Part shown: piece after piece, positions 42,628-51,746 of the stretch
Layout of the letters: every line of letters begins with the position of its first letter
Position numbering within the stretch: the first letter of the stretch is position 1
Assembly: GCA_036639955.1 (NCBI GenBank)
Contig: JAVWHP010000004.1
Span: forward strand, 50,781-114,780
Direction: 5' to 3'
From: JAVWHP01 sp036639955
GTDB lineage: Bacteria; Bacillota_I; Bacilli_A; Erysipelotrichales; Erysipelotrichaceae
Length of the DNA: 64,000 nt
Notes under the pieces: model-generated
The model's database searches: none
Seen by the model: only the letters and a program-made list of their open reading frames with translations
What the model was told of the DNA's origin: nothing
Translations under genes and position numbers: made by a program

Positions 42628-45468
42628 ATGGAAGAAAATATACTAATTCATAATCAATGCTGCTTAAATTTAGATATAGAAGTTGAACCTAAGTCTAATC
42701 TTAAGGAGAAGTTATACTTAAAAGCTAAGGAACATGGTACTTGTAATAAGTACTTATTAGAGTTTAAGGACGGAGTCGCACATATTGTGTTGAATAATTT
42801 TAATTTAAAGGAAGATGAAATTGAGGTAGTTAATACTCAGGATATTCCTTTAATATGTGATTTATATTTAGATGGTTGTTTAGTTGATAAATGTCTTTGT
42901 GATTTAAATATTAAAGAAACTAAAAGATGTTCTAAATTAAAGTTTATTGAAAGATCATCTAAATCTCTTTTAAGAATATGTAAATATTTAAGAGATGAAA
43001 ATAACGTAGTGTGTCGTCCTAATATTGGTAATTACTATGTTGCTTTAAATGGTTGTGGTTGTTGCATTAACTTTGTTTTAAGAAAAGAAAATAACTATTG
43101 TATTGATATTAGTTCTTTATGTATAGGTAAGTATTGTATTGAAGAAATACCTTTATGTAATAATAGTGTTAGTTATATTGTTAATGGTAGTAAAGAAAGA
43201 AAAACTGCTGAAATATATAATGATGGTTGTTCTCAATTCCAAGTTGATATAATTAATTCTAAATGTAATGTAGGTAAGATAAAGATTACTAAGTTTATTA
43301 AGGATGGTTGTCATAATCTTATAAAGCCTAATAAGGACCAATCTTATAGAATCCAGGTTAAGGGTTTAAACTTCTGTGAAGAGGTTGTATTAGATTGTAA
43401 GAATGGCTGGTCTTATACTTTATGTAATCTTCATTATCAAATTTATGAGATTAGAGAAATTAGCTGTAATGATAATGAAGATACATGTTATATTATTAAT
43501 GATTTAGAAAAGAAAAAATGTATGGTTAGTGTTTGTAGTAGTGAACTTATAAATGTAAGTATTATAAATGTAAAAAGGATACCTAAGAAGTATTGTTTAA
43601 GTTTAAATAAAGAAATAGTTATTAGTGGGGTAAGGAATACCCCTTGTAGGCCAAACACTTATGAGTTTGAAATATTAGGTAAGTGTTTTAAAGAGATTAT
43701 ATGTTTAAATGATAGTAATAATTATTGTAGAAGCATAAATTTATTAAAAGGCAGTTATGAGATTAAAGAATCTAATCAATGTAATAGCGTTAAATATATT
43801 ATTAATGATGAAGAATTAGTTGGTAATAAATTTGAAGTATGTAAAGATATAAGCATTACTGCTTTAAATATTATACCTTGTAATGGAGCATTAAAGATAA
43901 GTGCGAAACAAAAGATAGGATCTTCTTGTATTAATTTAGAAGGCAATGTATGCGTAAGCATTGAAGCTAAAGATTACTTTGAAAAGATTATATTAAATGA
44001 AAAGAATGATTATACAAGAACTATTTGTAATTTAGATAATGGCTTATATAAAATTAAAGTATTAGAAAGTAAATATAATTGTGAAGAACAAATAGTAGAA
44101 GTGAATTGTAAACAAAAGAATGTAAACCTTATATTGAGTAATAAAACATTAGAAGGAAAAATAAAATTAGAAAAGATTATAAAGAATGATGGTGTATATA
44201 GCAGTCCTAATGAATATGATAAATTTAATATAACCATTAAACATGATGGATTAACTAAAACTATATGCTTAGAAAAAAATAACGATTTCTGTTATGTTCT
44301 AGATAAGTTACCAACTGGTTACTATTATATAAGTGAAGAAGGAGTAACTGATGTAGGATATCAAATTAATGGAGGACCAATCCAAGATAATGCAGCAGTA
44401 TATATTGATCATTGTTATGCTAATGTAAAAATAATAAATAAAGGAAATACACCAGTACCCACAAAAAAAGAACTAACTATAAGTAAAAGAATAAAAGTAA
44501 ACGGACAATTAATAGTACCAAATAATGGTAAAAGTTATGAAATGATCGTAGCTAAAAATGGATATATGAAAAGTTATTATTTAGAACAATGTAATAATTA
44601 TCAAGTTATAATTAATAATTTAGAACCCACTATTTATAATGTAAGTGAAGTAGAAATACCTAATGTTAATACAACATTAATATTAAATGGAGGAGAAGCA
44701 ACTAGTAATATAGCATTAGAAGTAAATATGAATAGCAATAATAATATATTAGTTATAAATGAAGAAAAAACTATTCCTAAAGGAACTTTAGAAGTATATA
44801 AGTATATGTTAAAAAATAAAGTTATGAATAAACCTAAAGATGATGAAGTATTTGAATTTGCTCTAATTGGAAATGGACAAAGAGAATATTTTATATTAAA
44901 TAAAAATAATAATTGGCATCTATTTAAGAATGATATAGCTGTAGGAAAGTATGAAATAGAAGAAAAGAATTTGAATGATTATAGTGTATCTTATAGAGTT
45001 AATGCTAAACCAATAAGTAAAGATGCTAAATTTATAATTAAGGGAGAAGATAATGCTCAAGTAGATATTATAAATGAATCAGTAATACCGGTATGTAATA
45101 GATTAGTAATTGAAATTAGAGTAAAAGATGGTAATAATCTAGTAAGACCTAATAACTTTGATGAATATAAAATACTATTAACCGGGGAAAACTTTCATCA
45201 AAGTTATAGTTTAAATAATAATAATGATTTTAAAATGATAATAAAGAGCATTGCTAAAGGGTATTATGAGATTCATAATGAAAACAATTGTAAAGATGAA
45301 GGTAGTACTAGTTATAAATTTAATGATGAAAAAGAAACTAAAGATTCAAACTTTATGATAGAAGAAGCAGATAATACTATGATAATAGTTAATGAAATGA
45401 TAGGTGTTTGTCGTTTAAATGTTAAAGAAGAAAGTAAAAATCAGGATATAAAAATAGTAATAGATTAG
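42628..45468 (+). CDS. Large cysteine-rich protein of about eight beta-domain repeats
   Basis: 946 residues. After a divergent first 100 residues, about eight degenerate repeats of roughly 100 residues follow. Each runs: a lysine-rich strand, PN-x-Y/F, a strand, L-x-x-x-N-x, GxYxIxE, YxIN, and IIN. This resembles Cna-B/SpaA (prealbumin-like) domains. About 40 of some 47 cysteines lie in residues 1-510. There is no signal peptide, transmembrane helix or sortase motif. Such export-free, cysteine-rich repeat proteins suggest a cross-linked structure such as a spore or surface layer; that is speculation. SD AAAGGAGA. Confidence 0.72.
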   Translation: MEENILIHNQCCLNLDIEVEPKSNLKEKLYLKAKEHGTCNKYLLEFKDGVAHIVLNNFNLKEDEIEVVNTQDIPLICDLYLDGCLVDKCLCDLNIKETKRCSKLKFIERSSKSLLRICKYLRDENNVVCRPNIGNYYVALNGCGCCINFVLRKENNYCIDISSLCIGKYCIEEIPLCNNSVSYIVNGSKERKTAEIYNDGCSQFQVDIINSKCNVGKIKITKFIKDGCHNLIKPNKDQSYRIQVKGLNFCEEVVLDCKNGWSYTLCNLHYQIYEIREISCNDNEDTCYIINDLEKKKCMVSVCSSELINVSIINVKRIPKKYCLSLNKEIVISGVRNTPCRPNTYEFEILGKCFKEIICLNDSNNYCRSINLLKGSYEIKESNQCNSVKYIINDEELVGNKFEVCKDISITALNIIPCNGALKISAKQKIGSSCINLEGNVCVSIEAKDYFEKIILNEKNDYTRTICNLDNGLYKIKVLESKYNCEEQIVEVNCKQKNVNLILSNKTLEGKIKLEKIIKNDGVYSSPNEYDKFNITIKHDGLTKTICLEKNNDFCYVLDKLPTGYYYISEEGVTDVGYQINGGPIQDNAAVYIDHCYANVKIINKGNTPVPTKKELTISKRIKVNGQLIVPNNGKSYEMIVAKNGYMKSYYLEQCNNYQVIINNLEPTIYNVSEVEIPNVNTTLILNGGEATSNIALEVNMNSNNNILVINEEKTIPKGTLEVYKYMLKNKVMNKPKDDEVFEFALIGNGQREYFILNKNNNWHLFKNDIAVGKYEIEEKNLNDYSVSYRVNAKPISKDAKFIIKGEDNAQVDIINESVIPVCNRLVIEIRVKDGNNLVRPNNFDEYKILLTGENFHQSYSLNNNNDFKMIIKSIAKGYYEIHNENNCKDEGSTSYKFNDEKETKDSNFMIEEADNTMIIVNEMIGVCRLNVKEESKNQDIKIVID

Positions 45469-45469
45469 G

Positions 45470-45492
45470 GCCCTTTTAGTAAAGGGCTTTTT
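45470..45492 (+). terminator. Terminator after the repeat protein gene
   Basis: GCCCTTT-TAGT-AAAGGGC followed by a T run. Confidence 0.88.
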
Positions 45493-45540
45493 ATTATATA
45501 TATTATATTGTTAACCGTTTACAAAAAATGAAATTATTAC

Positions 45541-45569
45541 TTTCCAATATGGTAAAAAAGTTCTATAAT
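45541..45569 (+). promoter_or_regulatory. nifJ promoter
   Basis: TTTCCA, 17 bp, TATAAT. A long AT-rich stretch lies upstream. SD is AGGAGG. Confidence 0.6.
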
Positions 45570-45601
45570 AAGAAGGTATAGTTATTACAAGGAGGAAACA
45601 A

Positions 45602-48600
45602 ATGGCAAAACAATTTATGTCTATGGATGGTAATACAGCAGCAGCACACTGTGCGTATGCATTTACCGAATTAACAGCGATTTATCCGATAACACCATCT
45701 TCACCTATGGCTGAAGTAGTGGATGTTTGGGCTTCTCAAGGAAGAAAAAACATATTTGATACTGTTGTTAAGGTTGCTGAAATGCAATCAGAAGCAGGAG
45801 CTGCAGGAGCAATACATGGAGCTCTACAAGGTGGAACTTTAAGTACTACATTTACAGCTTCACAAGGCTTATTATTAATGATACCAAATATTTACAAGAT
45901 GGTAGGAGAATTACTACCAGGAGTATTACATGTATCTGCTCGTGCATTAGCATCAAGAGCATTGAACATATTTGGAGATCAAGAAGACATCTATGCATGT
46001 CGTCAAACTGGAGTATGTATGCTAGCATCACACTCAGTACAAGAATGTATGGATTTAGCAGGAGTTGCACATTTAGCAGCGATTAAAGCTGGAGTACCAT
46101 TTATGCATTTCTTTGATGGATTCCGTACATCACATGAAATTCAAAAAGTAGAAGTAATGGACTACCAAGTATTTAAAGACTTAGTAGATTATGAAGCATT
46201 AGAAACTTATAAAGCTAACGCTTTGAATCCACACACTAATCCAGTAACACGTGGTGGTGCAGAAAACGATGATATCTTCTTCCAAGGAAGAGAAGCACAA
46301 AACCAACACTATGACAATGTACCAGATGTTGTAGCAAACTACTTAAGTGAAATAAGTAAAGTAACAGGAAGAGATTATGCACCATTTACATACTATGGAG
46401 CTAAAGATGCTGATCGTGCTATTTTATGTATGGGATCAGTAAGTGAAACAGCAAAAGAAACAATAGACGAATTAAATAAAAATGGTGAAAAAGTAGGAAT
46501 GATTAAAGTACACCTATACAGACCATTCTCAACTAAATATTTAGAAGCAGTACTACCAAGTAGTGTTAGAAATTTAGCAGTAATTGACCGTACTAAAGAA
46601 ATGGGAGCTAATGAACCATTATATCTAGATGTATTAGCAGCATTAAAGAACCATAAAGATTTAAATATTGTTGGAGGAAGATATGGAATGGGATCTAAGG
46701 ATACTCAACCAAATCAAATTAAAGCAGTATTTGATAACCTTAAAGAAACAGAACCTAAACATGGATTTACAATTGGAATTAATGATGATGTAACTCATCT
46801 TTCATTAAAAGTTGATGAAGATTTCCATGTTAACGCTGATTATACATCATGTCTTTTCTATGGATTAGGTAGTGATGGTACTGTATCAGCTAATAAGAAT
46901 GCAATTAAGATTATAGGTGATAATACTGATCAATATGCACAAGCTTACTTTGCATATGATAGTAAAAAAGCAGGAGGAGCTACTAGATCTCATTTAAGAT
47001 TTGGTAATAGTCCTATTAGATCTACATACTATATTGATAATGCAGACTTTATATCATGTTCATTAGATGCTTATGTATTTAAATATGATATGTTAAGAAA
47101 CTTAAAAGTAGGAGGAACATTCCTATTAAATACTAGTTTTGAAGCAAGTACAATAGTAGAACACTTACCTAATAAATTATTAGTGCAATTAGCTAAGAAG
47201 AAAGCTACTTTCTATGTTATTGATGCTACTGCTATTGCACAATCTATTGGAATGGGAAGAAGAACTAATACTATATTACAAAGTGCTTTCTTTGCATTAA
47301 ATGAACAAATTATGCCATTTGCAGAAGCTGTAGAATTAATGAAAAAAGCAGCTAAGAAATCTTATAGTAAAAAAGGTGATGAAGTAGTTCAACTTAACTA
47401 TAAAGCAATTGATAGTGGAAAAGCAGGATTAGTTAAGATTGATGTAGATGCTAATTGGGCTGATTTAAAATATACACCATTAGTAAAAGCAACTGGTGAT
47501 GCATATTATGATGACCAAGTAGCTAAAATTAATGCATTAGAAGGATATGACCTTCCAGTATCGGCATTTACTAAACATAATCTATTAGATGGATCTATGA
47601 GAAATGATGTATCTTATAATGAACATAGAACAATTGCAGTACAAGTTCCTACATGGGATCCTGAAAGCTGTATTCAATGTGGATTCTGTTCATTTGTATG
47701 TCCTCATGCAACTATTAGACCATTCTTATTAACTAAAGAAGAAGTAGAAAATGCACCAATGAGCTTTAAGAGCATTAAACCAATGGGTAAAGGGGTTGAA
47801 GATCTAGTTTATAGAATTCAAGTATCACCTGATAACTGTGTAGGTTGTGGATTATGTGTTGTTGAATGTCCAGGTAAAGCAGGAAATAAAGCACTTAAGA
47901 TGGTTGATATTAAAGAAAAACTAGATCAAGCACCTTTAGCTGATTACCTATATAAGAAAACTGAATATAAGACTGAATACTACCCAGTAGACACTGTAAA
48001 GGGATCACAATTTGCTATGCCTTACTTTGAAGTATCTGGAGCATGTCCAGGATGTGGAGAAACTCCATACTATAAATTAGTATCACAATTATTTGGTAAA
48101 GATATGCTAGTTGCTAATGCTACTGGTTGTTCATCAATATACTGTGGATCAACTCCAAGTACACCATTCATTACTGATAAGAACGGTGAAGGAGTTGCTT
48201 GGGCTAACTCATTATTTGAAGATAATGCTGAATACGGATATGGTATGGCATTAGCTCAAAACTTTAAAGAAGCACATATACTTAAAATCATGGAAGAAAA
48301 CATGGATAGTGTAGAAGCTGATTTAAAAACAGTATTTGCTAAATATGTTGAAATCCATGGTGATAGAGTTGCTGAAAGATCATTAAAAGATGCTATTATT
48401 AGTGGAGTTAAAGCAAGTAGTAATGAAAATGTTAAGACTATTCTTAAATATGAAAGAGACCTTGTTAGTAAATCAATTTGGATCGTTGGTGGAGATGGAT
48501 GGGCTTATGATATCGGATACGGTGGATTAGACCATGTATTAGCTAATGAACTTAATGTTAATATTATGGTTTTAGATACTGAAGTTTACTCTAATACTGG

Positions 48601-49108
48601 AGGACAATCTTCTAAATCTAGTCAAGCAGCAAGTATTGCTAAGTTTGCAGCTGGTGGTAAAGCAACAGCTAAAAAAGATTTAGGACAAATTGCTATGGCT
48701 TATGGTCATGTATATGTTGCTCAAGTATCAATGGGAGCTAATAAGAACCAAACATTAAAAGCATTTAAGGAAGCTGAAAGCTATGATGGACCTTCATTAG
48801 TAATTGCTTACTCTCCTTGTGCTGAACATGGAATTAAAGGTGGATTAGCTAATCACCAAAGAACACAGGCTAAAGCTGTAGAGTGTGGATACTTAACACT
48901 ATATAGATTTGATCCTAGAAATGAAAAACCTCTTACTATAGATAGTAAAGAACCTGATTTCGATAAATTCCAAGATTTCATTTTATCAGAAACTAGATAT
49001 TCTCAGTTACCTAAATTAAAAGGTGAAACAGCATATGAAATGTTTGAAAAAACAAAGATAGATGCACAAAGACGTTACAGACGTTTAGTTAAATTATCAG
49101 AAGAATAA
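45602..49108 (+). CDS. nifJ: Pyruvate:ferredoxin (flavodoxin) oxidoreductase
   Basis: 1168 residues, the full single-chain form. Converts pyruvate and CoA to acetyl-CoA and CO2, reducing ferredoxin. Domains in order: pyruvate-binding N-terminal domain (AYPITPSSPMAE-type start), domain II, EKR region, two [4Fe-4S] motifs (CIQCGFCSFVCP and CVGCGLCVVECP), and a C-terminal TPP domain with CPGCGETPYYKL and GGDGWAYDIGYGGLDH. It marks anaerobic energy metabolism and feeds NfnAB. No long hairpins noticed in this gene. Confidence 0.98.
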   Translation: MAKQFMSMDGNTAAAHCAYAFTELTAIYPITPSSPMAEVVDVWASQGRKNIFDTVVKVAEMQSEAGAAGAIHGALQGGTLSTTFTASQGLLLMIPNIYKMVGELLPGVLHVSARALASRALNIFGDQEDIYACRQTGVCMLASHSVQECMDLAGVAHLAAIKAGVPFMHFFDGFRTSHEIQKVEVMDYQVFKDLVDYEALETYKANALNPHTNPVTRGGAENDDIFFQGREAQNQHYDNVPDVVANYLSEISKVTGRDYAPFTYYGAKDADRAILCMGSVSETAKETIDELNKNGEKVGMIKVHLYRPFSTKYLEAVLPSSVRNLAVIDRTKEMGANEPLYLDVLAALKNHKDLNIVGGRYGMGSKDTQPNQIKAVFDNLKETEPKHGFTIGINDDVTHLSLKVDEDFHVNADYTSCLFYGLGSDGTVSANKNAIKIIGDNTDQYAQAYFAYDSKKAGGATRSHLRFGNSPIRSTYYIDNADFISCSLDAYVFKYDMLRNLKVGGTFLLNTSFEASTIVEHLPNKLLVQLAKKKATFYVIDATAIAQSIGMGRRTNTILQSAFFALNEQIMPFAEAVELMKKAAKKSYSKKGDEVVQLNYKAIDSGKAGLVKIDVDANWADLKYTPLVKATGDAYYDDQVAKINALEGYDLPVSAFTKHNLLDGSMRNDVSYNEHRTIAVQVPTWDPESCIQCGFCSFVCPHATIRPFLLTKEEVENAPMSFKSIKPMGKGVEDLVYRIQVSPDNCVGCGLCVVECPGKAGNKALKMVDIKEKLDQAPLADYLYKKTEYKTEYYPVDTVKGSQFAMPYFEVSGACPGCGETPYYKLVSQLFGKDMLVANATGCSSIYCGSTPSTPFITDKNGEGVAWANSLFEDNAEYGYGMALAQNFKEAHILKIMEENMDSVEADLKTVFAKYVEIHGDRVAERSLKDAIISGVKASSNENVKTILKYERDLVSKSIWIVGGDGWAYDIGYGGLDHVLANELNVNIMVLDTEVYSNTGGQSSKSSQAASIAKFAAGGKATAKKDLGQIAMAYGHVYVAQVSMGANKNQTLKAFKEAESYDGPSLVIAYSPCAEHGIKGGLANHQRTQAKAVECGYLTLYRFDPRNEKPLTIDSKEPDFDKFQDFILSETRYSQLPKLKGETAYEMFEKTKIDAQRRYRRLVKLSEE

Positions 49109-49113
49109 AAAAG

Positions 49114-49146
49114 ATGGTCGCACTTAGGTGCGGCCATTATTTTTTA
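49114..49146. terminator. Bidirectional terminator
   Basis: ATGGTCGCAC-TTAG-GTGCGGCCAT with A and T tracts on the two sides, between convergent nifJ and tmcAL. Confidence 0.88.
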
Positions 49147-50228
49147 TAGTAGATAGGACCCTTTAACTCTAGTAGTTCTATTTCTTTTTGTTCGATTGGG
49201 GTTAAAGGGTATGTATACATTCTAGTTGCTTTTAATTCAATAGATTTATAAGGCTCTTCATAATCGCTTATATTGGTCGTATAAACGTTTGAATCTAATG
49301 TGGCTAAATAGTTACGACCAATATCATTAAACCCTAGTACTCTTACCTTAGAAAGTACTGGGAGTGTATTTATACACTCCTTTTTTGTATCATTTATTAG
49401 ATGAATCAAAGTACGACAAATTTTAGCTCTCGTATATCTTTTACTTATACAACTATTTATAAAACTGTGAAATTCATAATTTTTCGTCGCTTGCTTGATG
49501 AACATATTTTCTATACCTTCATCGAACATAAATATTTTTTTTAGTTCTAATGGTGTACTGCCTAATAGTTTAGCTCTTATTAGCGGGTAATATTTATCTA
49601 ATGTATTAGTATTACTTAGAAGTGAAGCCATCGGAGTGGCTTCACTAATATCTTTATTGTTAGCTATACCTTTTCTTATAGCACTAGCACTACTCAACGT
49701 ACTATTAAGCTTATCATCATGATAAGCGTTAGTGCGTTGAATTGTATAAGGCACAATTTTAGAATCTCCTATAGCTTTTAGATAACAACTAGCTAATATG
49801 TCGTTAGGACCTAAACCTCCGTTAGCAGTTTCATAGTTCTTAACAGTAGATAGTTTAGGATCAAACTTAATTTCTTGCTCGGAGTTAACATGACTCATTA
49901 GTGTGTGAATGCTATTGCATTCACTTCCGAATACTATTGAGTTAACTCCGAGCAGTTTAAGGATGTTGATGCTTGCAGTAGCAAATTCGCTTGCGCTCTG
50001 GGTGGAATATACAAAGGGCAACTCGACTATGATGTCTACGCCATGGCTAAGAGCAAATTTTGTTCGTTCCCATTTGTTAATGATAGCTGGTTCACCACGT
50101 TGAACAAAATTGCTCGACATAACTGCTATTAGGACATCACAGTTTGAGATGCCCTTTGTTTGGTTTATATGATGAATATGACCATAATGAAATGGGTTAT
50201 ACTCTACTACTATTCCGGTTACATTCAT
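49137..50228 (-). CDS. tmcAL: tRNA(Met) cytidine acetate ligase
   Basis: 363 residues. TmcAL (YlbM) makes N4-acetylcytidine at the wobble base of elongator tRNA-Met using acetate and ATP. The nucleotidyltransferase motif VEYNPFHYGHIHHI (GxxH-like), SSNFVQRGEPAIINKWERT and FVYSTQSASEFA are characteristic. SD AGGAGG. The gene is studded with hairpins (49158-49210, 49621-49646, 49695-49739, 49877-49953). Confidence 0.93.
   Translation of the reverse strand: MNVTGIVVEYNPFHYGHIHHINQTKGISNCDVLIAVMSSNFVQRGEPAIINKWERTKFALSHGVDIIVELPFVYSTQSASEFATASINILKLLGVNSIVFGSECNSIHTLMSHVNSEQEIKFDPKLSTVKNYETANGGLGPNDILASCYLKAIGDSKIVPYTIQRTNAYHDDKLNSTLSSASAIRKGIANNKDISEATPMASLLSNTNTLDKYYPLIRAKLLGSTPLELKKIFMFDEGIENMFIKQATKNYEFHSFINSCISKRYTRAKICRTLIHLINDTKKECINTLPVLSKVRVLGFNDIGRNYLATLDSNVYTTNISDYEEPYKSIELKATRMYTYPLTPIEQKEIELLELKGPIYYKK
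49158..49210 (-). repeat. 10-bp perfect inverted repeat in tmcAL
   Basis: ACCCTTTAAC (49158-49167) and GTTAAAGGGT (49201-49210). Confidence 0.65.
49621..49646 (-). repeat. 10-bp perfect hairpin in tmcAL
   Basis: AGTGAAGCCA-TCGGAG-TGGCTTCACT. Confidence 0.8.
49695..49739 (-). repeat. Extended hairpin in tmcAL
   Basis: CAACG, T-G wobble, ACTA, internal loop, GCTTATCA-TCA-TGATAAGC, then TAGT and CGTTG: about 18 pairs. Confidence 0.75.
49877..49953 (-). repeat. 13-bp perfect inverted repeat with inner hairpin in tmcAL
   Basis: GCTCGGAGTTAAC (49877-49889) and GTTAACTCCGAGC (49941-49953) enclose GTGAATGC-TATT-GCATTCAC (49905-49924). Confidence 0.85.
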
Positions 50229-50356
50229 AGAAGACCTCCTTATAGTTAATATTATTATACACTAGTTTAAAGGGGATATAAATAGATTTAAAATTAGGCT
50301 AATTATAGAAGAATTTGCTTATTATTAGGGAATCATTAAATATATGAATTATTTAA

Positions 50357-50385
50357 TTGACTATTGTAGGTGGTTTGAGTATAAT
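50357..50385 (+). promoter_or_regulatory. Promoter of yceD-rpmF
   Basis: TTGACT, 17 bp, TATAAT. Confidence 0.7.
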
Positions 50386-50413
50386 AATACGGTAGACAAC
50401 GAGGTGATTCCCT

Positions 50414-50929
50414 TTGAAATACTCAAAATGTGAACTTATACAGAGTGAAAATAGTACAATATTCTTTGATGAATTAATTACGTTCGAACCTGAAACATTC
50501 GCTAAATTGACTAGTTTAAGAGGATTACACGATGTTACGGTGTCTGGAAATGTTCATTATGATAGCACCTCAGATTTAGTGTATGCTGATCTAGAGGTTG
50601 AAGGATTGATGATTGTTCCATGTTCTATTACATTAGAAGATGTCGAATATGATTTCCATACGAAATCTTTAGAAGTGTTCTCTTTTGATAAATCCAACAA
50701 GGACGAAGATGTACACATCGCTAAAGGTGATGTCGTAGAGCTATTACCAGTAGTGTTTCAATTGATTATATTGGAAATACCACTAAAGGTTGTAAAACCT
50801 GGATTGAATAACTACCCTAAAGGAAACGGTTGGGAAGTTGTCAAAGAGGAAGACTATATAAAGGAAAAATCCGATGATATTGACCCTCGCTTAGCAAAGT
50901 TAAAAGAATTTAAGATCGAAAATGATTAA
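50414..50929 (+). CDS. YceD (DUF177) family protein
   Basis: 171 residues from a TTG at 50414, with SD GAGGTG 7 nt upstream. It ends in the acidic DIDPRLAKLKEF pattern typical of YceD. YceD proteins lie before rpmF in most bacteria and are linked to 23S rRNA or ribosome metabolism. rpmF follows at 15 bp, which confirms the family. Confidence 0.9.
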   Translation: MKYSKCELIQSENSTIFFDELITFEPETFAKLTSLRGLHDVTVSGNVHYDSTSDLVYADLEVEGLMIVPCSITLEDVEYDFHTKSLEVFSFDKSNKDEDVHIAKGDVVELLPVVFQLIILEIPLKVVKPGLNNYPKGNGWEVVKEEDYIKEKSDDIDPRLAKLKEFKIEND

Positions 50930-50944
50930 TTAGGAGGAACTAAC

Positions 50945-51115
50945 ATGGCTGTTCAACAAAGACGTAATTCAACAACAAGAACAAAGAAACGTAGAACTCA
51001 TTACAAATTAAGCGCACCTGCAATTCAAAAGTGCCCAGTTTGTGGCGAATACAAAAGATCTCATCACATGTGTGAATGTGGAAGCACAAGAGCACCTGAA
51101 ACAAAAGAAGCGTAA
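50945..51115 (+). CDS. rpmF: 50S ribosomal protein L32
   Basis: 56 residues starting MAVQQRRNSTTRTKKRRTHY. Zinc-ribbon cysteines KCPVCGEYKRSHHMCECG are all four present, so this is the zinc-binding form. SD AGGAGG. Co-transcribed with yceD; two terminators follow. Confidence 0.97.
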   Translation: MAVQQRRNSTTRTKKRRTHYKLSAPAIQKCPVCGEYKRSHHMCECGSTRAPETKEA

Positions 51116-51123
51116 AAACAAAC

Positions 51124-51190
51124 AAAAAAAGAGCGAAAGCTCTTTTTTTAATGAAATGTGATAAAGAAGCCATAGGGCTTCTTTTTTTAT
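51124..51190 (+). terminator. Tandem intrinsic terminators after rpmF
   Basis: AAAAGAGC-GAAA-GCTCTTTT (51124-51150) and AAGAAGCC-ATAG-GGCTTCTT with a long T run (51163-51190). Confidence 0.9.
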
Positions 51191-51236
51191 AGCAATAATT
51201 ACACAAGAAAATACATAAGAAAAAAAGCAAAGATAC

Positions 51237-51265
51237 TATACATTTAAATATGAAAATGCTATAAT
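51237..51265 (+). promoter_or_regulatory. mraZ promoter
   Basis: TATAAT at 51260-51265 with TGC upstream (extended -10) and TATACA 17 bp further up (51237-51242). Confidence 0.7.
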
Positions 51266-51304
51266 AGTGGTAGAAAGTAGTGGATAGTGGTAGAAAGTGG
51301 AGGA
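51266..51304 (+). promoter_or_regulatory. MraZ operator: 10-bp-spaced TGG repeats
   Basis: Directly after the -10 come TGGTAGAAAG, TAGTGGATAG, TGGTAGAAAG, TGGAGGATAT: direct repeats with a 10-bp period. MraZ is known to bind spaced TGG-type repeats in its own promoter. The last repeat contains the mraZ SD (GGAGGA), so bound MraZ should block both initiation and the ribosome site region. Confidence 0.85.
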
Positions 51305-51311
51305 TATGTGA

Positions 51312-51746
51312 ATGTTCATTGGAGAATACGCTCACTCAATCGATAAAAAAGGCCGAATGATTGTTCCAGCTAAATTTAGAGAACAATTAGGTGCCACAAT
51401 TATCGTAACCAAAGGTTTAGATCACTGTCTTGCTATTTACACATTAAGTGAATGGGACAAGATGTACCAAAAGCTAATTACTCTACCTTCTAATAAGAAG
51501 GAAGTAAGGATGTTCGTAAGAATGCTAACATCTAAAGCTGCTGAATGTGAAATCGATGCACAAGGAAGAATTTTAATTCCTGCACCATTAATTAAAGAAG
51601 CTGGACTTGAAAAAGATTGTATAATCACTGGTAACCTAAGTAAAGTAGAAGTTTGGTCTAAGGAATGCTGGGATGAATACAATGAACAATCAAGTGAAGA
51701 ATTTGAAAAAGCAGCAGAAAGTATAGAAGATTATGGAAACTACTAA
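51312..51746 (+). CDS. mraZ: Transcriptional regulator MraZ
   Basis: 144 residues, two tandem AbrB-like MraZ domains: GEYAHSIDKKGRMIVPAKFRE and CEIDAQGRILIPAPLIKEA. MraZ represses the dcw promoter by binding repeats, which are visible at 51266-51304. First gene of the cell-division and wall cluster. rsmH starts inside its last codons (14-bp overlap). Confidence 0.96.
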   Translation: MFIGEYAHSIDKKGRMIVPAKFREQLGATIIVTKGLDHCLAIYTLSEWDKMYQKLITLPSNKKEVRMFVRMLTSKAAECEIDAQGRILIPAPLIKEAGLEKDCIITGNLSKVEVWSKECWDEYNEQSSEEFEKAAESIEDYGNY

